DNA from: JANQHS01 sp965227315
GTDB lineage: Bacteria > Bacteroidota > Bacteroidia > Cytophagales > CCMP332
Direction of reading: 5' to 3'
DNA: 64,000 nt
NCBI GenBank assembly: GCA_965227315.1
Contig: OZ245737.1
Location: forward strand, 992,001-1,056,000
Under the pieces are notes generated by a model. The model saw only the letters and a program-made list of their open reading frames with translations. It did not search any database and was not told the origin of the DNA. Shown piece by piece: positions 31,728 to 40,888 of the stretch (the first letter of the stretch is position 1; each line of letters starts with the position of its first letter). Made by a program: the position numbers and the translations under genes.

Positions 31728-32814
31728 CGGATTCCTCTTTCTGGATCTCTTTGGGGACCTCCCTTTTCCTGGATCTTCCCTTTTCGAGCTTAAATGAAAA
31801 AGCGGTCCCGATCCCAAGCTTGGAGGTGATCTCAACATTTGAACCATGAGCCTCCACAATATGCTTCACGATGGCGAGCCCCAGTCCGCTACCCCTCTTT
31901 CCACCGGTTTTGGCCCTGCTTCTGTCCACCATATAGAAGCGCTCAAAAAGCCGGTTCAGGTGTTCGGAAGGAATACCGGGGCCATCATCTTCGATGGTTA
32001 CCTCAACCTGGTCTTCAATCACCTTGAATGAAATGCTGATCCTTCCCTCCTCTTCCCGGCCATATTTGATCGCATTATCCACGATATTGTTAAAGACCTG
32101 CCCAATTCTATGCTTATCCGCCTTGACAAAATAAGGTGTCCTGGAATCATGAATGATCTCAATGCTGGCTTTGCGCTTCTCCGCCTTCCTGCTCATCTGG
32201 TCCCTGACCTCATAGGCCAGGCCCTTAATGTCAAAGACCTCCTTATCCATAGTAATGATCCCGGTCTCCATCTGAGACACGGTGATCAGATCCGAAACCA
32301 GCCTGTCAAGCCCATCCAGGCTCTTGGCAGCCTTTTTTAAGAATTTATATCTCACCGATTTATCATCGATCGCCCCATCAATCAGGGTGTAAATGAACCC
32401 CTGGGCTGCGAATACCGGTGTTTTTAGCTCGTGTGAGACATCCGCCAGAAATTCGCGACGGTATTTTCCAACGGTTTTGAGGTTTTCAATCTCCTGCTCC
32501 TTGGAGGAAGCATATTCCTCGATCTCGGCGTTGATCCTTTTGAAAGGATTGCTCTCCTTTTTGACCGCCTGTGAATCGGCGGTGGTTTCCTTCTTACTGA
32601 TATTGTTCAGCAACCTGTAGATCTTCTGGATCTCCCTGAAAAACAGGAATTCCATAATAAAATAAGAAAGGAGGAAGGTACTGGAAAAAGCCATCACCAC
32701 ACCCACGACCAACCCTACTATGGGGACACTATCAACAAGGCTTAAAAATGCTCCCGTCAGGGATCCGACGGAGATCGCAAGGATAAAGGCAATTGCACGG
32801 GAGTTTAATTTCAC
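31720..32814 (-). CDS. Sensor histidine kinase (PhoR-like)
   Basis: A 364-residue kinase with two N-terminal membrane helices separated by a very short loop (about residues 7-55). The H-box DVSHELKTPVFAAQGF, N-box NIVDNAIKYG and G boxes EDDGPGIP and GSGLGLAIVKHI follow. The near absence of a periplasmic sensor suggests it senses a membrane or internal signal. Its start overlaps the response-regulator stop by 4 nt, making a classic two-component pair. Resemblance to the PhoR/PhoB type is family level only. Confidence 0.92.
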   Translation of the reverse strand: MKLNSRAIAFILAISVGSLTGAFLSLVDSVPIVGLVVGVVMAFSSTFLLSYFIMEFLFFREIQKIYRLLNNISKKETTADSQAVKKESNPFKRINAEIEEYASSKEQEIENLKTVGKYRREFLADVSHELKTPVFAAQGFIYTLIDGAIDDKSVRYKFLKKAAKSLDGLDRLVSDLITVSQMETGIITMDKEVFDIKGLAYEVRDQMSRKAEKRKASIEIIHDSRTPYFVKADKHRIGQVFNNIVDNAIKYGREEEGRISISFKVIEDQVEVTIEDDGPGIPSEHLNRLFERFYMVDRSRAKTGGKRGSGLGLAIVKHIVEAHGSNVEITSKLGIGTAFSFKLEKGRSRKREVPKEIQKEESVD

Positions 32815-33497
32815 TCTTTGGGTTCAAATTTATAACCGACCCCTTTTATGGTTCTGATAAAAGAGTCGCCGATCTTCTCTCGGACCTTTCTCACATGTAC
32901 ATCAACAGTCCGGGCAAGCACATACACGTCTTCCCCCCAAATATGCTTCAATAGATCTTCTCTTGAATAAACTTTTCCCGGATTCTGAGCAAGAAAATAC
33001 AGAAGCTCAAATTCTTTTTTGGGCATTTGAATGTTTTCTCCCTTCCATTCTACCCTATAGCTCTCGCGATCGATGACCAGATCATCGATACTGATACTTT
33101 CGGCTTTGCCCGAACCCTTGGAACTCTTGCGGAAATGCGCCGAGATCCGGCTGATCAATGCCCTGGGCTTGATCGGCTTGACGATATAGTCATCAGCCCC
33201 GACATCGAAAGCGGCGATCTCGGAATATTCTTCAGCTCTCGCCGTCAGAAATATGATGTGGGGATCGCCCGTGACCTTTGATTCCCTGATCTTTCTGCAT
33301 GCCTCCACCCCGTCAAGTTTGGGCATCATGATATCAAGAAGGATAATATCCGGTCTGGTCTCCTCGGCAACGTTGACCGCTTCCTGACCATCATAGGCTT
33401 CCTCTACATCATATCCCTCTCTTTCGAGGTTGTATTTGAGAAGGGTGACAATATCCGGTTCATCGTCTACGATCAGTACCTTTCCTTTTTTAGCCAT
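32811..33497 (-). CDS. OmpR/PhoB-family response regulator
   Basis: A 228-residue protein with receiver acidic residues DDEPD (11-15), phospho-acceptor D55 (LLDIMMPK), Thr of FLTARAEE and Lys of YIVKPIKP. The winged-helix output domain includes YSREDLLKHIWGEDVYVLARTVDVHVRKVREKIG. It pairs with the kinase encoded downstream. The start overlaps the TlpA-like gene by 8 nt. Confidence 0.95.
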   Translation of the reverse strand: MAKKGKVLIVDDEPDIVTLLKYNLEREGYDVEEAYDGQEAVNVAEETRPDIILLDIMMPKLDGVEACRKIRESKVTGDPHIIFLTARAEEYSEIAAFDVGADDYIVKPIKPRALISRISAHFRKSSKGSGKAESISIDDLVIDRESYRVEWKGENIQMPKKEFELLYFLAQNPGKVYSREDLLKHIWGEDVYVLARTVDVHVRKVREKIGDSFIRTIKGVGYKFEPKE

Positions 33498-34887
33498 CTT
33501 TTTTACCAGAATCTAAAAGTTTGTTCAATTCGTTTTCAAGCTTCTGCCCTCTAACGTTCACAGCACGGATCACACCTTCCTTATCAATCAAGAAGGTGGC
33601 AGGAATGCTTCTGACCCCGTACTTTTTTGCTCCGGCACTTTTCCATCCCTTGAGATCTGAAACATGGTTCTCCCAGGCCAATCCATCCTTGGCAATAGCT
33701 CCTATCCATTTATCCTTGTTATTGTCCAGGGATACCGAGAACACCGTAAAACCCTGGTCCCTGAATTCATTATAGGCCCGGACCACATTTGGGTTCTCTC
33801 TGCGACAAGGACCGCACCATGAGGCCCAAAAGTCGAGAAGGACGACCTTTCCCCGAAGATCGGTCAAATTCATCAGCTCACCATCCGAATTGTTTAGTGC
33901 AATATTTGGCGCAACATCTCCAACTGCCGGTGGGGGTTTGGGCAATTGCTCATAGTAGAATTGAGCAAGTTCTGAGTCAGGAAAATCCTTGTAAAATCTT
34001 CGAGCCAGCTTGGCAGTGTACTGTTGATCCAGGTTGACGAAGATCTCCATTCCTGCAGAATAAAGAACCAGCTTGGCATCGGAGCTGGGGCTGGCTTCAA
34101 GCAACTGATCCATTCTAAGGGCCCAGTTCTTGGGATTCCCGCCCAGATACCTTTGGAAGTACACGGAAAGTTTGGTCTTGACTATTTCCCCGGAAAGGTA
34201 TTCCCTGTCTGACAGAGAGGCCACATCGAAATAATCATAAGTCCTCACTCCTTCGGGGAGCAATAGGTAGCCGGCCATTTTGCCTATATAGGTATTCTGG
34301 TTTTCCAGGTATATCTTGTTTAAGCGCTGAGATTGGTCCAGCATGAGGGAATCAAACCTTAGCTGAAGTTTTGCCATTTTGGCCTGATAGGCTTCAGGAT
34401 CCTTGGACTGTAGCCTCATGGTCTTTTGTGCTTCGGTACTCAATTGCTGAACTCCCTTGTTGCCGGCACGGATGATCTTTTGAAACAAAGTGAAGAGCGA
34501 ATCTTCCATAGAAGGTTTTACCTTGAGATCACTCCATTTTCCCCAGGTTCCTTGCAGTTTAAGGTCTTCATTCCCCATCGCCAACACCTTGCTTTGATCC
34601 TCGGATTTTCCAATACGATAAAAACCCCTTTGATACTCTTTGGATGATTTGAATTTTCCGGACCTAAGATCCAGCGACTCAATGTTCTTGGCTGTGGTAC
34701 CGAGGAGATAGTAGATCTCCAGCTTGGAATCTGCTTCTACGTCTTCAAGCTTCCCCGAGATCTGGCCCTGGGAGAAAACAATAAGGGGCAGGCTAAACAG
34801 AAAAACGAAAGGTAAGAGCTTGGGGCTCACAAGAGAATTTTTTTTCAAAGCTACATTTAATTGAATCGAATAAACTGATGTCCACAT
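33490..34887 (-). CDS. Exported TlpA-like thiol-disulfide oxidoreductase with DUF4369-like N-terminus
   Basis: The protein has a signal sequence (LLPFVFLFSLPLIVFSQG) and a 300-residue N-terminal region of the kind found in Bacteroidota TlpA proteins. The thioredoxin/AhpC-TSA domain follows with CxxC in WASWCGPCRRENP and a cis-Pro (RSIPATF). It would reduce disulfides in the periplasm. The ATG overlaps the upstream stop as TAATG, supporting this start. However, a perfect TAGCTTTG promoter box falls just inside (minus strand), so an internal GTG or TTG start with a shorter signal peptide is possible. Confidence 0.88.
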   Translation of the reverse strand: MWTSVYSIQLNVALKKNSLVSPKLLPFVFLFSLPLIVFSQGQISGKLEDVEADSKLEIYYLLGTTAKNIESLDLRSGKFKSSKEYQRGFYRIGKSEDQSKVLAMGNEDLKLQGTWGKWSDLKVKPSMEDSLFTLFQKIIRAGNKGVQQLSTEAQKTMRLQSKDPEAYQAKMAKLQLRFDSLMLDQSQRLNKIYLENQNTYIGKMAGYLLLPEGVRTYDYFDVASLSDREYLSGEIVKTKLSVYFQRYLGGNPKNWALRMDQLLEASPSSDAKLVLYSAGMEIFVNLDQQYTAKLARRFYKDFPDSELAQFYYEQLPKPPPAVGDVAPNIALNNSDGELMNLTDLRGKVVLLDFWASWCGPCRRENPNVVRAYNEFRDQGFTVFSVSLDNNKDKWIGAIAKDGLAWENHVSDLKGWKSAGAKKYGVRSIPATFLIDKEGVIRAVNVRGQKLENELNKLLDSGKKDG

Positions 34888-35702
34888 TAATTTAAACTTC
34901 CCTTAACATTGGCATAGTCCTTCAGATCGCATTCTACGGCTCCAACGAACATCTCGGCCCTGATCTTCACAGGCACCTTGGCTTCGTTTGCTGTAAAATA
35001 AACCTTAATGGTATTCTCGCCTTCCTCAAATAGTTCATTGCCCGGCATTAAAGGGGTAAACACATGGGTATTCATCTTCCCAAACTTGGTTTTGATCCTT
35101 TCGGTTCCAAGGTATTTGATCTGAAGGGTGTAGGTTGAGTCTTCAAAGAACGCTGTCATTGGGAATTTATATCCTATATAGAACTTGTCAAAATCCATTG
35201 CCCGCATGGCATAAAAACCGGAAATGATGTCATGGGCGTTTTCCTCGGTCCTGAAATTCTTGTCCCAATCCAATTTACCTTCCTTGTTCCTTCTGATCAC
35301 CCTGACCGTATCGGTTTCCCTGTGATAAAACGCGGTCTCTCGGATGACGTACTTTCCTTCTTCGATGCTCCGGTAAAACTTTTCGGGAAGCAGGGTCTCT
35401 TTATCCATATAGGTTCTCCAGGTATCCCTGATCCTCAAAATTGAAGCAAAAACACCTATTGATTTCCCAAAGACATTCACTCGATAACAGTCCTTATTGC
35501 TGATACGGTGATAATTCTCGTCTATGGTAATGGTGGCTTCGCCGGCATTGAAGAAGGAATAATGCACCCGGTAAACCAGGATTTCTCCTTTTCCAAAGCC
35601 AATGTCCTCAGGGAGGATCTGCGCCGGGCCGGGCTCCGGGTTAAAGGAAAACAAGAAACCCGTGATCAATGGAAGCAGAAATATGGTCAAAAACCTTTTC
35701 AT
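34887..35702 (-). CDS. DUF3108 periplasmic protein
   Basis: The 271-residue product has a signal peptide (LTIFLLPLITGFLFSF) and DUF3108 features: GEILVYRVHYSFFNAGEATI, the RDTWRTYMD segment and a beta-rich body. The fold probably resembles lipid-binding or beta-barrel-edge domains; function is unknown. It is coupled by one-base TAATG overlaps to both neighbours. Confidence 0.8.
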   Translation of the reverse strand: MKRFLTIFLLPLITGFLFSFNPEPGPAQILPEDIGFGKGEILVYRVHYSFFNAGEATITIDENYHRISNKDCYRVNVFGKSIGVFASILRIRDTWRTYMDKETLLPEKFYRSIEEGKYVIRETAFYHRETDTVRVIRRNKEGKLDWDKNFRTEENAHDIISGFYAMRAMDFDKFYIGYKFPMTAFFEDSTYTLQIKYLGTERIKTKFGKMNTHVFTPLMPGNELFEEGENTIKVYFTANEAKVPVKIRAEMFVGAVECDLKDYANVKGSLN

Positions 35703-36712
35703 TATTTGTTTTTGTAGAATTCGATCATCTGTTTGAGAGAGTTATCAAATTGTTCTTCCAATTGCTTCTCCAGAATATCCTGTTGACTATTGTAGGTCAA
35801 ATAATCTGCGAAAAGGGTATTGTTCCAGTCCCATTCGTCATATCCGGTTTCTCCGCTCAACAGGGTATCCCGGCTTATCCAGCCTGCTTTTATTCTTTGG
35901 ATTCTATGGGCTTTGATTTCTCTCATTTTCTCCACAGTCAATAGGGAATCAAAAGATCTGTAGGTACTATCCAAAATTGGTGCCATTTGAACCAGGTACA
36001 TCGAAAAGGCTTGTATTCGGCCCCTCCTATTTTGGTAGGAAATCAACTCCTGAGACCCATCTCCGAAGGTTTTTCTCAAAAAAAGCTCGGCTCCCTGGTC
36101 CCCGATAAAACTGGCGAGATTCTCATTGAACTCAACGGAATCCTTGATGAATATGGTACCATGGGTCAGTTCATGCAAGATCAAGTTGGCCAACCGACCT
36201 TCGTCCCTTCGAAGCATTTGAGATAGCACCGGGTCCTTGAAAAATCCCAGTGTGGACCATCCCGCTACCGGCGAAAAATCAACATCAAAGCCCAGCTCAC
36301 TTAAATCCTCCAACTCGTCTCTCCCCTTTTGCTCATCAAAAAAACCCTTGTAAGGAAATTCTCCGATGATCGGAAAAGACCATGTCCTGGGTTCCAGGGA
36401 AAACTCAGGGCAAGCGGTTAAGACCCAAAGTATGGCCTGACCTTTTTGATCATAAAAGGTGGTGTAATTTTCAGATCGTTTCAGGCCCAATTCCTCAAAG
36501 CCAAACTCCCTGATCTCCTGTATGAGGAGAAGCTTTCTTCTGGTGGAATCCGCTACCATGGGATCAGCCAGGATCTCCTTGATCTCCACCGCACCAAGGA
36601 CCACCTTCAGTTGCCCTTTCAATTGGGCAATACCATAATTGATCAATGGCCAATAGATGATCGCTAAAAACAGAAACAAGGCAAGAATACCGATGCCTAT
36701 CTTTTTGATCAT
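35702..36712 (-). CDS. Putative zinc aminopeptidase (PF10023-type)
   Basis: A 336-residue protein with an N-terminal membrane anchor (IGILALFLFLAIIYWPL). It carries the metal motif HELTHGTIF with a downstream NENLASFIGDQGA (second Glu), and VAGWSTLGFFKDPVL, conserved in this family. It should be a membrane-tethered zinc peptidase facing the periplasm. The start overlaps the upstream porin-like gene by ATGA. Confidence 0.82.
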   Translation of the reverse strand: MIKKIGIGILALFLFLAIIYWPLINYGIAQLKGQLKVVLGAVEIKEILADPMVADSTRRKLLLIQEIREFGFEELGLKRSENYTTFYDQKGQAILWVLTACPEFSLEPRTWSFPIIGEFPYKGFFDEQKGRDELEDLSELGFDVDFSPVAGWSTLGFFKDPVLSQMLRRDEGRLANLILHELTHGTIFIKDSVEFNENLASFIGDQGAELFLRKTFGDGSQELISYQNRRGRIQAFSMYLVQMAPILDSTYRSFDSLLTVEKMREIKAHRIQRIKAGWISRDTLLSGETGYDEWDWNNTLFADYLTYNSQQDILEKQLEEQFDNSLKQMIEFYKNK

Positions 36713-37926
36713 TTAGGCAGCCTTGTTAGGAAAAACCGGTGTTGATACTTCACATAGAGCCCAAAAGAGATTCCGGAAGCACTGTTTTGAAGATTGATGT
36801 AAGGTTCAAGCCTTGGAGATACCTCCAGCCCATCCATGACCTTGATCTTGCCGAGTACCCTGAAGATGAGGATCTCCCTGGGAGATTCTATGGCGTCGGG
36901 TTCTCTCCAGTTTCTGGAAATGGATTGATATAAATGTCCACCGCTCCAGGCGACAAATTGCTCACCCCTCCAATAGGAGATCATGAAATCATTTAGATGG
37001 GTCACGAAAGTAAGGTTTAGCATGGTCCCCCAGCCATTGGTCCAAGGGGATTCAAGCGGCTCAGCATCATAGCTTCCATACAAGGCATAATAGTTCTGGG
37101 ACCGAATGGCCTGAACCACTTTTGCTCCCGGAAAACGAAAGACAAAGTTTGATCCGAATGCAAAGTTCTGAACCGTTTTCGCGGGTAGGGAATCATCATC
37201 GATCTGGCCTCCAACATGGGTTGCGATCCATTGGGCAGGTATGGACCAGGTAAACCTGGGGTTGTTGATCAGTCTGTACCTCGCAGAGATCCCTCCCGTA
37301 AACTCCTCCCGGAATGGAGTTCTTTCATAGATCATCTTCTCCCAATTGATCCATGCATCCATGGCAAAGCGGTTTTTGCTGATCAGGAATTGCATCCCTT
37401 CCTCGGGATTATTGAACACGATGCGTTCGAAGTCATAAAGCGGTTCAATATACCTGTGCTCCAACGGTCCCATGATGTTTCCGAAATAGAAGAGCAGGGA
37501 ATCATAATTCAGTTGGATGGCATAACTGGGCTGAAGCTTGTAAAAATCCTCAGTCCCGAAATCCCGCTGCATATATACACCAGCTCTCAGGACAGCATGC
37601 TTGGACGGAACATACAGGACCTCAGGTCGCAGGTTGTATCCAAAGAGTGTATATCCCGTTGCCGTGGATTCGAAATACTCATTGTTCTTATTGTAGCCCA
37701 GTGTGGAGATGCCGAAATAGAGATTTCCCACTTTTCCCTCGGGCCGGACGGTGTTTTCAAAGAGGATGGAATTGTCAAGCTGAGCAAATCCTTTATCAAC
37801 CCAAAGTCCGAATACGAGGATAAAAAATAGGCGCCAAAAAATCGGTTTGAGGATAACTTTTTTGGACAACGCAAATTGGCTGCGTGCCCCAATGATATAT
37901 TTGCCCCTGTTCATAGGAATTCGCAA
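36709..37926 (-). CDS. Outer-membrane beta-barrel protein (porin-like)
   Basis: The protein has a signal peptide (FWRLFFILVFGLWVDKGFAQ) followed by about 360 residues of alternating aromatic beta-strands, ending HRFFLTRLPK. No close family is recognised. It is the first gene of a seven-gene overlapped operon running to 31035. An in-frame ATG at 37914 (NRGKYIIG) may be the real start. It is divergent from recA, with the recA -7 box inside its 5' end. Confidence 0.65.
   Translation of the reverse strand: MRIPMNRGKYIIGARSQFALSKKVILKPIFWRLFFILVFGLWVDKGFAQLDNSILFENTVRPEGKVGNLYFGISTLGYNKNNEYFESTATGYTLFGYNLRPEVLYVPSKHAVLRAGVYMQRDFGTEDFYKLQPSYAIQLNYDSLLFYFGNIMGPLEHRYIEPLYDFERIVFNNPEEGMQFLISKNRFAMDAWINWEKMIYERTPFREEFTGGISARYRLINNPRFTWSIPAQWIATHVGGQIDDDSLPAKTVQNFAFGSNFVFRFPGAKVVQAIRSQNYYALYGSYDAEPLESPWTNGWGTMLNLTFVTHLNDFMISYWRGEQFVAWSGGHLYQSISRNWREPDAIESPREILIFRVLGKIKVMDGLEVSPRLEPYINLQNSASGISFGLYVKYQHRFFLTRLPK
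37896..37903 (+). promoter_or_regulatory. -7 promoter element for recA
   Basis: TATATTTG fits TAnnTTTG exactly; TTG at 37876-37878 is 17 nt upstream. It lies 46 nt before the recA ATG, inside the start of the divergent gene. No LexA-type operator was recognised. Confidence 0.55.
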
Positions 37927-37949
37927 ATTGAAAAAATAAATCCATTCAG

Positions 37950-38951
37950 ATGAGTGATCAGGAAAAGAAACTTAAAGCCCTCGAATTAACCATAGACAAG
38001 CTGGAAAAGACCTATGGGAAGGGGACCATCATGAAATTGACCGATGATATGGTCGTCGATGTTCCGGCGATCTCCACAGGTTCTCTGGGGCTTGACCTGG
38101 CATTGGGTGTTGGGGGTTTTCCGCGCGGAAGGGTCATCGAGATCTACGGCCCTGAGTCAAGCGGGAAAACCACGCTTACGCTTCATGCTATCGCCGAAGC
38201 GCAAAAGCAGGGAGGATTGGCGGCCTTCATCGATGCCGAACATGCATTTGACAAGGTCTATGCGGAAAAGCTCGGAATCGACATGGAAAAACTATTTGTT
38301 TCCCAGCCTGACAATGGAGAACAAGCCCTTGAGATCACGGAGCACCTGATCCGATCGGGGGCCATTGATCTTATCGTCATCGACTCTGTGGCCGCTCTTG
38401 TTCCAAAGGGCGAACTGGAAGGAGAAATGGGAGACAGCAAAGTAGGCCTGCAGGCTCGGCTCATGTCCCAGGCGTTGAGAAAGCTGACCGGTACGATCAG
38501 CAAGACGAGTTCCACCTGTATTTTCATCAACCAGCTAAGAGAGAAGATCGGTGTGATGTTCGGAAACCCCGAAACCACCACTGGTGGAAACGCATTGAAG
38601 TTTTATTCTTCCGTACGACTGGACATACGCCGCATAGGCCAGATCAAGGAAAGTCAGGATTCTGTACTTGGAAACAGGACAAAGGTCAAAGTAGTGAAGA
38701 ACAAGGTTGCTCCTCCTTTCAGGGTTGTTGAATTCGATATCCTTTACGGAGAGGGAATTTCCAAAGAGGGAGAGATCATCGATATGGCGGTTGAAACCGA
38801 GGTCATCCAGAAATCAGGTTCCTGGTTTTCTTATGACGGAAACAAGCTCGGCCAGGGAAAAGAAGCCGTGCGCTTATTGTTGAAAGACAACCCCGAACTC
38901 TCCGAAGAGATCGAACACAAGATCAAGGAAAAAATTCTCGGTACTTCTTGA
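37950..38951 (+). CDS. recA: Recombinase RecA
   Basis: The 333-residue product has Walker A GPESSGKTT, Walker B IDLIVIDSVAAL, the L1/L2 regions and GGNALKFYSSVRLDIRR. It forms filaments on single-stranded DNA for recombination and SOS induction. The C-terminus is slightly short of the long acidic tail of Escherichia coli RecA. The stop overlaps the TTG start of the acylphosphatase gene. Confidence 0.98.
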   Translation: MSDQEKKLKALELTIDKLEKTYGKGTIMKLTDDMVVDVPAISTGSLGLDLALGVGGFPRGRVIEIYGPESSGKTTLTLHAIAEAQKQGGLAAFIDAEHAFDKVYAEKLGIDMEKLFVSQPDNGEQALEITEHLIRSGAIDLIVIDSVAALVPKGELEGEMGDSKVGLQARLMSQALRKLTGTISKTSSTCIFINQLREKIGVMFGNPETTTGGNALKFYSSVRLDIRRIGQIKESQDSVLGNRTKVKVVKNKVAPPFRVVEFDILYGEGISKEGEIIDMAVETEVIQKSGSWFSYDGNKLGQGKEAVRLLLKDNPELSEEIEHKIKEKILGTS

Positions 38952-39223
38952 ACAGGAAAAGGATCAGGGGAAGGGTGATCGGCAAGGTTCAGGGCGTTTT
39001 TTACCGGGCTTCGGCAAAATCCCTTGCCGATGACCTCGGGATCACCGGATGGGTGAGGAACAGCCCCGACGGATCTGTTGAATTTGAATGCCAGGGAATG
39101 GAGTCGGATCTGGAAAAATTTCTTTTATGGACCAGGAAGGGACCAGATTGGGCAAGGGTGGACTCACTGGAACAGTCGGAAATACATCTTAAGGAAGAAT
39201 CGGCCTTTGAGATCATCCGGTAA
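38948..39223 (+). CDS. acyP: Acylphosphatase
   Basis: The 91-residue protein has the acylphosphatase signature GKVQGVFYRASAKSLADDLGITGWVRN, with catalytic Arg in VFYR and Asn in WVRN, and DGSVEFECQG. It hydrolyses acyl-phosphates such as carbamoyl phosphate. The start is TTG in TTGA, sharing bases with the recA stop, so it is translationally coupled to recA. Confidence 0.93.
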   Translation: MNRKRIRGRVIGKVQGVFYRASAKSLADDLGITGWVRNSPDGSVEFECQGMESDLEKFLLWTRKGPDWARVDSLEQSEIHLKEESAFEIIR

Positions 39224-39225
39224 GA

Positions 39226-40839
39226 TCACCTGATGATCACCTTTGTTCTTTCCTTTCCTTTCGAGCCGATAAATTCAAAAAAGTAAAGCCCCGGTTCCAA
39301 GCCGTTCAGATCGATGGAGGATATCCCTTGATCAATTGCAAAAGATCTTATTTGCATGCCTTCAACATTAAACACCCTCAGATCAAAGGGGATTTGATCT
39401 GAATTCTCAAGCATGAAGATCCCCGAACCCGGATTTGGGAATACCTTCAGGTCCGACTGTATTCCCTGATCCAATCCGGTTATCGGTACGATCAGATTTT
39501 TGCATATACTATCACTTCCCACAACATTACTGGCGTACAGGCAAACATCAAACGAGCCCATTTGCGTAAATGCATAGACCGGATCTCTCTGGGTCGAGGT
39601 GGCTCCGTTATCATCAAATTCCCATAAATAATCGCTGGAAAAATCCGGATCCTCGGCAGAAGTATTGTTAAACCAGGCAACCGTCCCGCTTCCCGTCCAG
39701 GTAAAATCCGCATCGGGTTCAACCACAAAGGGTTCTATGGTGATCGTTTGTGTCAGGGTGTCATTGCAGGAAACCTGATCATTCCCGCCAGAGAAATTAT
39801 CAGCCCAGGAGCGGATGGTATAGGTACCGGGCCCCGGAGGTGTCCAGGTCATGCTATGATATACCGTATAGCGATCGCCTTTTGCTATGTTCAATCCGGA
39901 TATACTTGTCGTTCGAACCGGACCACCATCTACGGAATAATGGAAATCAGCGGAGTTGATCAGCGACTCCTGCCAATTCTGGAATATGGTCGTCACGGTA
40001 TACGGAGCCCCGTTGATGTAATCATCAAAAGGTTCCAGCATCTTGATCATGGCGCCATCCCTTTGGATCAGATCCACCCCATATGCAGCCTGATGGACAG
40101 TCCCCGAAGCATCGTCTTGAACGAAGGCTGCTATTCCAAGATCATAAAACTCCTCTACCGAATGCTCGGTGGAATGATCGATCTCATTACCCGCCGCAGT
40201 AGGGAGCCGATAGTCGCCCTGGAAAGTATAGGATGCACTCAGGCTGAGAGTGTCCCCGGGCGAAAGCGCCCCGAGATTGATCCCGTCCTCATCAGGAACG
40301 AATTTTTTCATCACATGATAGAAATGCGTTTCCTGATTGGAAGTTGCATTTCTCCGGGTTGTTTCTTCAAAGATTGCCAGACGCAATTTGTTGCCGGCCG
40401 GATATGTGCCGGTCGAAATGACTTTTATATCTATGTTAACGGTCTTGCACCGCACCTCATAATCCACCAGAAGCCTGATATTGGTAGATACCGCATAGAA
40501 TCCATCACGTATGGCAGCGGTATAGTTGATGGGATTTCCAACATAGGATCCATCTACAAAAAGCAGCGGAATCCCGGATCGATTATAAAAAAGCCTTCGA
40601 TCCCCTCCTTCCGTTGTGTAATAGGGATCTCCGATGGACGGAAAGAACATCTGATACCTGAGGTACACCTGTTTGTGTGGATCAGGATCAAAGATCGACT
40701 GCAGATTGGCGTTTCCCTGGAGACAAGGGCCACATGTAGAGCTTGTCAATACCTCATGCAGAGGCATTCTCTGAAACTGCCCGAGAGAGGCAGAAAAAAC
40801 AAAAAGGCCGAATAGGAAACATATCGTTCTCAAGGTCAA
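39226..40839 (-). CDS. Omp28-like protein with PKD domain and T9SS sorting domain
   Basis: A 537-residue secreted protein with signal peptide (LFGLFVFSASLG), an Omp28-like region holding a thioredoxin-type CxxC (TSSTCGPCLQGNANL) and a PKD-like domain (DADFTWTGSG...FDVCLYASN). The C-terminal type-A T9SS sorting domain includes LKVFPNPGSGIFML and GLEPGLYFFEF. It is exported and probably anchored on the cell surface. Its central part is clearly paralogous to the next gene upstream on the same strand. Confidence 0.88.
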   Translation of the reverse strand: MTLRTICFLFGLFVFSASLGQFQRMPLHEVLTSSTCGPCLQGNANLQSIFDPDPHKQVYLRYQMFFPSIGDPYYTTEGGDRRLFYNRSGIPLLFVDGSYVGNPINYTAAIRDGFYAVSTNIRLLVDYEVRCKTVNIDIKVISTGTYPAGNKLRLAIFEETTRRNATSNQETHFYHVMKKFVPDEDGINLGALSPGDTLSLSASYTFQGDYRLPTAAGNEIDHSTEHSVEEFYDLGIAAFVQDDASGTVHQAAYGVDLIQRDGAMIKMLEPFDDYINGAPYTVTTIFQNWQESLINSADFHYSVDGGPVRTTSISGLNIAKGDRYTVYHSMTWTPPGPGTYTIRSWADNFSGGNDQVSCNDTLTQTITIEPFVVEPDADFTWTGSGTVAWFNNTSAEDPDFSSDYLWEFDDNGATSTQRDPVYAFTQMGSFDVCLYASNVVGSDSICKNLIVPITGLDQGIQSDLKVFPNPGSGIFMLENSDQIPFDLRVFNVEGMQIRSFAIDQGISSIDLNGLEPGLYFFEFIGSKGKERTKVIIR

Positions 40840-40858
40840 TAACTCTTGTAAGGAAGAT

Positions 40859-40882
40859 AAAAAAAAGGGGCCGAAGCCCCTT
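40859..40882 (-). terminator. Rho-independent terminator after the 785-residue T9SS protein gene
   Basis: On the minus strand AAGGGGC-TTCG-GCCCCTT is a seven-pair stem with a TTCG loop, followed by eight T. It lies directly after the stop at 40889, so the two paralogs are separate transcription units. Confidence 0.9.
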
Positions 40883-40888
40883 CTCTTT

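Noticed and set aside
31728..31859. N-terminal extension of the pseudouridine synthase to an ATG
   Set aside because: It overlaps the kinase gene by 140 nt and has no family similarity; the TTG at 31727 explains the enzyme fully.
39748..40815. 355-codon plus-strand frame opposite the T9SS protein gene
   Set aside because: A shadow frame: Cys/Ile/Arg-rich, without motifs, while the minus strand has clear PKD and T9SS domains.
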